Assembly: GCF_964340395.1 (NCBI RefSeq)
Contig: NC_135567.1
Span: forward strand, 18,432,806 to 18,455,305
Length of the DNA stretch: 22,500 nt
Direction of reading: 5' to 3'
Source of the DNA: Glandiceps talaboti
Taxonomy: Eukaryota > Hemichordata > Enteropneusta > Spengelidae
Positions 18,390 to 22,500 of the stretch are shown piece by piece; positions within the stretch are counted from its first letter, which is position 1, and each line of letters begins with the position of its first letter. Under the pieces are notes generated by a model. It worked only from the letters and a program-made list of their open reading frames with translations. It ran no database searches and was not told the DNA's origin. Made by a program: the position numbers and the translations under genes.

Positions 18390-18945
18390 TGATTTACAAA
18401 TGTGTCTCACAATTGAAAAATAAAATTCCAGAGATTTGTTCAGAAATGTTTCATTGCTACTAACCTGCAACTTACACTCTGTCTACGGCGTGGCTAGTTT
18501 TTGTGTATCTTTATAGCAAGGTCACCATTAACTGCAGGCTATATGGAGGTGGGGTATTAAAAAAACACGTTTCTGTATTCTGTACAGACATACAAAAGAT
18601 TCCCAATATTTTAGCTTCCTTTTAGTACTTTCACTGACAGATCGAAAACAGAAATTTGGAGCTATTCGTGAAAAAGAAACCATGAAATTTATTTAAAAAG
18701 TAAAAGTGAATGGAGGGGAGGGGGCTTTTTTCTGACAAACATTCTTTAATTTTGAGCTACTAGATATGTTAGGTAGATTACAGTCACAACTGACAGGATA
18801 TCGAACAACTAACAAACATGATTGAGTAGGTTAAGGGTTAAAGTCTTTGTGCTGTCAAAATGCCAAACTATTAAATCATTAGGACAGCAACTGGAACTGT
18901 GTGAAACGGTTTGGTTGTCATTTGGGATGTTGCAGATAGTTATAA
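18390..18945. other. Unassigned sequence
   Basis: About 550 bases with no recognisable gene or repeat; a GGAGGGGAGGGGGC stretch near 18711 is the only notable composition. Confidence 0.55.
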
Positions 18946-18949
18946 CAAT

Positions 18950-19087
18950 AGCAGACAGAAAGAGATAGAAAGACAGACACAGACAAAGACAGCGAGAAAC
19001 AAAGACAGACAGACAGACAGACAGACAGGCAGGCAGGCATCAGACAGACAGACAGACAGAGACAGGCAGGCAGGCAGGCAGGCAGAC

Positions 19088-19133
<46 letters not shown>
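18950..19133. repeat. (ACAG)n/(GCAG)n compound microsatellite
   Basis: Alternating blocks of ACAG and GGCA units, with GGCAGGCAGGCA occurring twice (about 19027 and 19065), each following an ACAG block. The repeated block order suggests duplication of a larger compound unit. Confidence 0.95.
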
Positions 19134-19134
<1 letters not shown>

Positions 19135-19139
19135 AGGAA

Positions 19140-19800
19140 AAGTACGGGAGGATGTATTACTGTGATCCTACAGGAGGGATTTTCTATCATGAGTAAAAGT
19201 AGAAGCGACTGACAAAGATAGTTTTAAGAAAAACAAGAAGGCTTACAGGAATTGTTGTCAAGCAGAAATTTCAATACTGTTATCAAACATGCATGTCTAG
19301 CAACAAATAAATGTATTATCTAATCGGTCAAGTGTACATATAACGTTTGAAAATTGACATAACTAAACAGCAATATTGATGTCAGTGCAAAGATCCTGGA
19401 CAAGAAGAAAAGGAGGAATTCTTGTATAGTTGTATAGAATGTACTATCTAAGTTGTAAATATGGTTAAGAATGATGACAGTTACGAGGTATTGATGTAAA
19501 TAAGACAACCCGTAACATTAAATTAAGTCTTACAACACGGAGGCGGTTAAATAGACAACTAACACTACCATAACATGTCATTAATGTTGTACGCGCCTCA
19601 TCAAATGTCTCAAGCAATAACAATGGGACAAATGGAATTCACTAAATGGTAGTTCCCATTGTCTGTGTCAAGCTTGTAAAATACAACAGAGGAAATTCAG
19701 CTTTCAGGTTAAACTAAGATTATCACATTGTTGTAACAAGTTGATGTTATTGAAATGGATATTGGTTTACTGGAGATGTCAACCTAGCTTGCAAATGCTA
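19140..19800. other. Unassigned sequence
   Basis: About 660 bases with no recognisable gene or repeat. The 62-codon minus-strand frame at 19320-19508 is hydrophobic and AT-driven and is not called. Confidence 0.55.
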
Positions 19801-19802
19801 TT

Positions 19803-20331
19803 ACAGCTAAAATGATGTAGGTTTGGTGTTTCATTTACAGGACATTACAGCTAAAATGATGCAGGCTTGGTGTTTCACTTACAGGACATTACAGCTAAAA
19901 TGATGTAGGCTTGATGTTTCACTCATAGGAGATTACAGCTAATATGATGTGGGCTTGGTGTTTCACTCATAGGATATTGCGGCTAAAATGATGTAGGTTT
20001 GGTGTTTCACTGACAGGACATTACAGCTAAAATGATGTAGGCTTGGTGTTTCACTTACAGGACATTACAGCTAAAATGATGTAGGTTTGGTGTTTCATTC
20101 ATAGGACATTACAGCTAAAATGATGTAGGCTTGGTGTTTCACTCATGGGACATTACAGCGAAAATGATGTAGGTTTGGTGTTTCACTTACAGGACATTAC
20201 AGCTAAAATGATGTAGGTTTGGTGTTTCATTCATAGGACATTACAGCTAAATGATGTAGGCTTGGTGTTTCACTCATGGGACATTACAGCGAAAATGATG
20301 TAGGTTTGGTGTTTCACTCATGGGACATTAC
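19803..20331. repeat. 44-bp minisatellite, 12 copies
   Basis: ACAGCTAAAATGATGTAGGC or a close variant starts at 19803, 19847, 19891, 19935, 19979, 20023, 20067, 20111, 20155, 20199, 20243 and 20286, an exact 44-base step except for one 43-base unit. Each unit continues TTGGTGTTTCACT and ends GGGACATT or AGGACATT. Variants alternate: units with GTTTGG and TTACAGG or CATTCATAGG recur in a pattern of about three units (20067-20199 and 20199-20331), a higher-order repeat. Confidence 0.97.
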
Positions 20332-20671
20332 ATTTTTGACACAAAGTTAGACATATTTCAACTCTAGACTAACAATAACAGAGACACAATAAACACAACA
20401 GGATCCTTTACCCAATCACATTGAACACTGATAAGCATTGCTATTCTTTCAGTGTAATAAAAACAGGCTTCTAGTGAAAACAATACACATGGTCTTGATG
20501 ATTTTAATGGCTGCAAATGTTTATTTTCTAATTTTTCTAAATCAACATTTCAACTTGACTACTTTCTACATCCCCACTGTGCACGGCACCTATGTAATTG
20601 TTTCTTTTGCATTAGAAATTGTCTGAGTGTGTGTATTAAATATCATGTTACACGAATGAACATCATTTTAG
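19807..20671 (+). mobile_element. Element B: minisatellite-ended repeat, inverted copy of A
   Basis: The left end is an array of twelve 44-bp units (see the separate entry). The middle (20332-20640) is about 85% similar by eye to the reverse complement of 13390-13680. The right end, 20640-20671 (ATCATGTTACACGAATGAA then CATCATTTTAG), is one shortened 44-bp unit in the opposite orientation, lacking about 12 bases of the full unit. The outer ends CTAAAATGATG and CATCATTTTAG again form terminal inverted repeats. The flanks of A and B share no sequence beyond the ends, which supports real element boundaries. The 62-codon frame at 20438-20626 lies in the shared middle, is not conserved in A, and is not a gene. 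Confidence 0.85.
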
Positions 20672-20850
20672 CGATGTGTCAAGATTAATCTGGATGCCAA
20701 CGTGGTCTCTAACAAAACCATGTCTGGTCGAAGTCCTTCAATCAGCACAAACAGTTGTTCATCCAATCAGTGAACCACAATTTTATAGTGACATCTGACA
20801 AATATACAATATTTGGACATTATTTAAGTGCTCGAAAAAAAAACAATTTT

Positions 20851-21400
20851 TAAGAAGCTCTCTAGCCCAAAGACTTGTCTTGGTGTTACTATCTCAAAAA
20901 GCTCTCTACACCCAGAGACTTGTCTTGGTATTACTATCTCAAGAAACTCTCTGCACCCAGAAACTTGTCTTGGTGTTATCCCAAGAACCTCTCTACACCT
21001 GGAGACTTGTCTTGGTGTTACTATCTTAAGAAGCTCTCTACACCCAGAAATTTGTCTTGGTGTTATCCCAAGAACCTCTCTACATCAGAGACTTGTGTTG
21101 GTGTTACTTTCTCAAGAACCTCTTTAGCCCAGAGACTTGTCTTGGTGTTACTATCTCAAAAAGCTCTCCACACCAGTGACTTGTCTTCAAGTTGGTGTTA
21201 CGATCTCAAGAAGCTCTCCACACCAGTGACTTGTCTTTGTGTTGCTATCGCAAAAAGCTCTCCACTCCAGTGACTTGTCTTGGTGTTACAATCTAAAGAA
21301 GCTCTCACACCAGTGACTTATCTTGGTGTTGCTATCGCAAAAAGCTCTCTACACCCAGAGACTTGTCTTGGTGTTACTATCACAACAAGTTCTTCACAAC
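20851..21400. repeat. 45/42-bp minisatellite, 12 copies
   Basis: ACTTGTCTTGGTGTTACTAT, CTCAAGAAGCTCTC and TACACCCAGAG make up the 45-base unit. Some units lack TAC (GGTGTTATCCCAAGAACC) and are 42 bases. Landmarks lie near 20872, 20919, 20962, 21004, 21049, 21091, 21133, 21178, 21227, 21272, 21316 and 21360. 45 and 42 are 15 and 14 codons, so two overlapping plus-strand frames stay open (20828-21127 and 20875-21273). The indels are mostly in threes, but one unit carries an extra TCAAGT block. No splice or start context supports a protein. Confidence 0.93.
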
Positions 21401-21517
21401 AAGCAGATGAATTTTACAATCACAGGAATGTGTTTTGAATTTTATCGTAAGACTAAGACAAAAGCTCAGCTTCCACAGTAGTACATACTAGACGCATACT
21501 GTCTTGTGTTGTGAATG

Positions 21518-21713
21518 CATGCATGCATGTATGTATGTATGTATGTATGTATGTATGTATGTATGTATGTATGTATGTATGTGTGTATGTATGTATGTAT
21601 GTATGTATGTATGTATGTATGCATGCATGCATGCATGCATGCATGCATGCATGCATGTATGTATGTATGTATGTATGTATGTATGTATGTATGTATGTAT
21701 GTATGTATGTATG

Positions 21714-21747
<34 letters not shown>

Positions 21748-21759
21748 TGTATGTATGTA
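21518..21759. repeat. (GTAT)n/(GCAT)n compound microsatellite
   Basis: GTAT units surround a central block of nine or ten GCAT units (21620-21657); another GCAT run opens the array. GCAT is self-complementary (ATGCATGC), so the central block is a perfect palindrome able to extrude a cruciform. All frames through it are Met-Tyr-Val-Cys or His-Thr-Tyr-Ile artefacts. Confidence 0.97.
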
Positions 21760-21894
21760 CCTCTTGTCGGTCCCTTCTCTTGATTTACATAAAAGTATTA
21801 CTTGTGCATGTATCACCCTTGTGTATACATTCTAGTTCCAGTACTACAGTAGTCAAACTATGATACAGTACACTAATTTTGTTATTCCGGACAG

Positions 21895-22106
21895 GAAATT
21901 GTTGTGACACACACTGGTGGAATTTTGAAAAATGTGAAAGTAAAGAATGTAAGATGACTTGGTGTGGACATGAATCAGGCATCCATTCGGTACTCGTAAA
22001 TCAGAGTACCTACCATCTAAAACAGTATTTGGCTGTCGGGGGGAAAGCGTTCCACGAGGGATTTCATCAACCTAGCCCGGCTCCTAAATCAAACCACACC
22101 GAGTGA
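21895..22106 (+). CDS. Candidate exon, cysteine-rich open frame
   Basis: TTTTGTTATTCCGGACAG ends at about 21894 and resembles a splice acceptor. The frame after it reads Asn-Cys-Cys-Asp-Thr-His-Trp-Trp-Asn-Phe-Glu-Lys-Cys, then Glu-Cys, then Trp-Cys-Gly, giving five Cys in about 22 residues. A polar stretch without Cys runs to the stop at 22104-22106. Clustered Cys and Trp suggest a secreted or extracellular domain, but I do not recognise the fold. Possible donors GTAAAG (about 21939) and GTAAGA (about 21949) would make a much shorter exon. The frame may be chance. Confidence 0.2.
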
Positions 22107-22159
22107 GTCGCTCGTAAACAACGCCGTCAAATACTGTGTGAAGGGGAGTTCTCGCTGCC

Positions 22160-22222
22160 TGTCTGCATGTCCGTCTGTCTGGCTGGCTGGCTGTTTGTTT
22201 GTCTGTCTGTCTGGTTGTGTGT
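22160..22222. repeat. Short (GTCT)n/(GGCT)n/(GTTT)n tract
   Basis: About 60 bases of TGTCTG, GGCTGGCTGG, TTTGTTTG and CTGTCTGTCTG units immediately before the 22-bp array. Confidence 0.9.
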
Positions 22223-22230
22223 GTACTTTA

Positions 22231-22408
22231 CTGCTAATTTTGCTGACGTGTACATCTAATTTTGCTGACGTGTACATCTAATTTTGCTGACGTTTACTTC
22301 TAATTTTGCTGACGTTTACTTCTAATTTCGATGACGTGTACTAATCTGATAACGTTTACCTGTAATTGTTATGATGTTTACTTCTAATTTTGATGACATG
22401 TACTTCAG
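22231..22408. repeat. 22-bp minisatellite carrying TGACGT in each unit
   Basis: The unit is TAATTTTGCTGACGTGTACA plus TC. TGACGT starts at 22244, 22266, 22288, 22310 and 22332, exactly 22 bases apart. Three more diverged units follow (TAACGT at 22350, TGATGT at 22372, TGACAT at about 22394). TGACGT is the half-site of CREB/ATF-type bZIP factors, and 22 bases is about two helical turns. There is no open frame of note. Confidence 0.92.
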
Positions 22409-22474
22409 ACACGTCATAATTGCGACTAAATGAAATAAAACAAATTTACAGCTGAGAAATTTGAAACGTTATTC

Positions 22475-22486
22475 CGCGCATGCCCA
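22475..22486. promoter_or_regulatory. NRF1-like site at window edge
   Basis: CCGCGCATGCCC differs at one position from the palindromic NRF1 consensus YGCGCATGCGCR. NRF1 sites in animals mark broad promoters. It lies only 14 bases from the window end, so its context cannot be read. Confidence 0.25.
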
Positions 22487-22500
22487 GTTAAGACCAGAGA

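Noticed and set aside
18911-19190. 84- and 90-codon frames on opposite strands
   Set aside because: ACAG/GGCA repeat artefacts.
20438-20626. 62-codon hydrophobic frame that looks like a membrane peptide
   Set aside because: It lies in the shared middle of elements A and B, and the frame is not kept in A, so it is repeat DNA.
19803-21400. Possible common origin of the 44-bp and 45-bp arrays through shared CTTGGTGTT
   Set aside because: Only nine bases match and the rest of the units do not align, so chance is the simpler reading.
21453-21863. Five frames of 67-119 codons
   Set aside because: GTAT/GCAT repeat artefacts.

Overview
This window looks like non-coding DNA (intergenic or intronic) from an animal nuclear genome, most likely a marine invertebrate. 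It is AT-rich. It has very many dinucleotide and tetranucleotide microsatellites (GT/GTAT, CT/AG, ACAT, ACAG, GAGT, GTCA, GCAT), several minisatellites, short non-autonomous transposons and one 5'-truncated LINE fragment. This texture resembles molluscs and other lophotrochozoans, but that placement is inference. No complete protein-coding gene, rRNA or tRNA was recognised. Almost all long open frames are microsatellites or minisatellites read in frame.

Layout, left: a LINE/SINE-like 3' end with an ATAAT tail (about 245-330); a 346-bp nearly perfect palindromic MITE flanked by TAA (781-1126); a candidate promoter with a full CRE inside an inverted repeat and a TATA box (1991-2215); a GT/GTAT and CT microsatellite block (2505-2874); a 57-bp, 7-copy minisatellite (about 4050-4425); a GAGT array (about 4643-4806).

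Layout, middle: a 477-bp Tc1/mariner-like MITE with TA target duplications (6187-6663); a 42-bp minisatellite inside a larger tandem duplication (6723-7205); several diverged local duplications; an ACAT array; a degenerate GTCGTCAAAAT array (8650-9235); an ACAG/ACAT array; a small region at 10176-10487 with a perfect RFX X-box, two YY1-like ATGGCGG starts and a paired-class homeodomain site; a LINE 3' fragment nested inside a GTGA/GTCA tetranucleotide array (10830-11862).

Layout, right: element A (13285-13852) and element B (19807-20671) are inverted copies of one unnamed repeat family. Its ends are oppositely oriented arrays of a 44-bp minisatellite, with different copy numbers in the two elements. 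Between them lie a candidate basic exon (14751-14877) bracketed by long CT and AG tracts, a diverged 154-bp tandem duplication, an 800-1000 bp region free of simple repeats with three E2F-type sites, an E-box and a CCAAT box (16800-17860), a G-quadruplex-prone block and a GACA/GGCA array. The last 1.7 kb holds a 45/42-bp minisatellite, a GTAT/GCAT array, a cysteine-rich open frame after a splice-acceptor-like site, and a 22-bp array that places TGACGT every 22 bases.

No group of genes working together can be described. The best candidates for something undescribed are the A/B repeat family, the long hairpin MITE, and the three transcription-factor-site clusters near which no gene was recognised.
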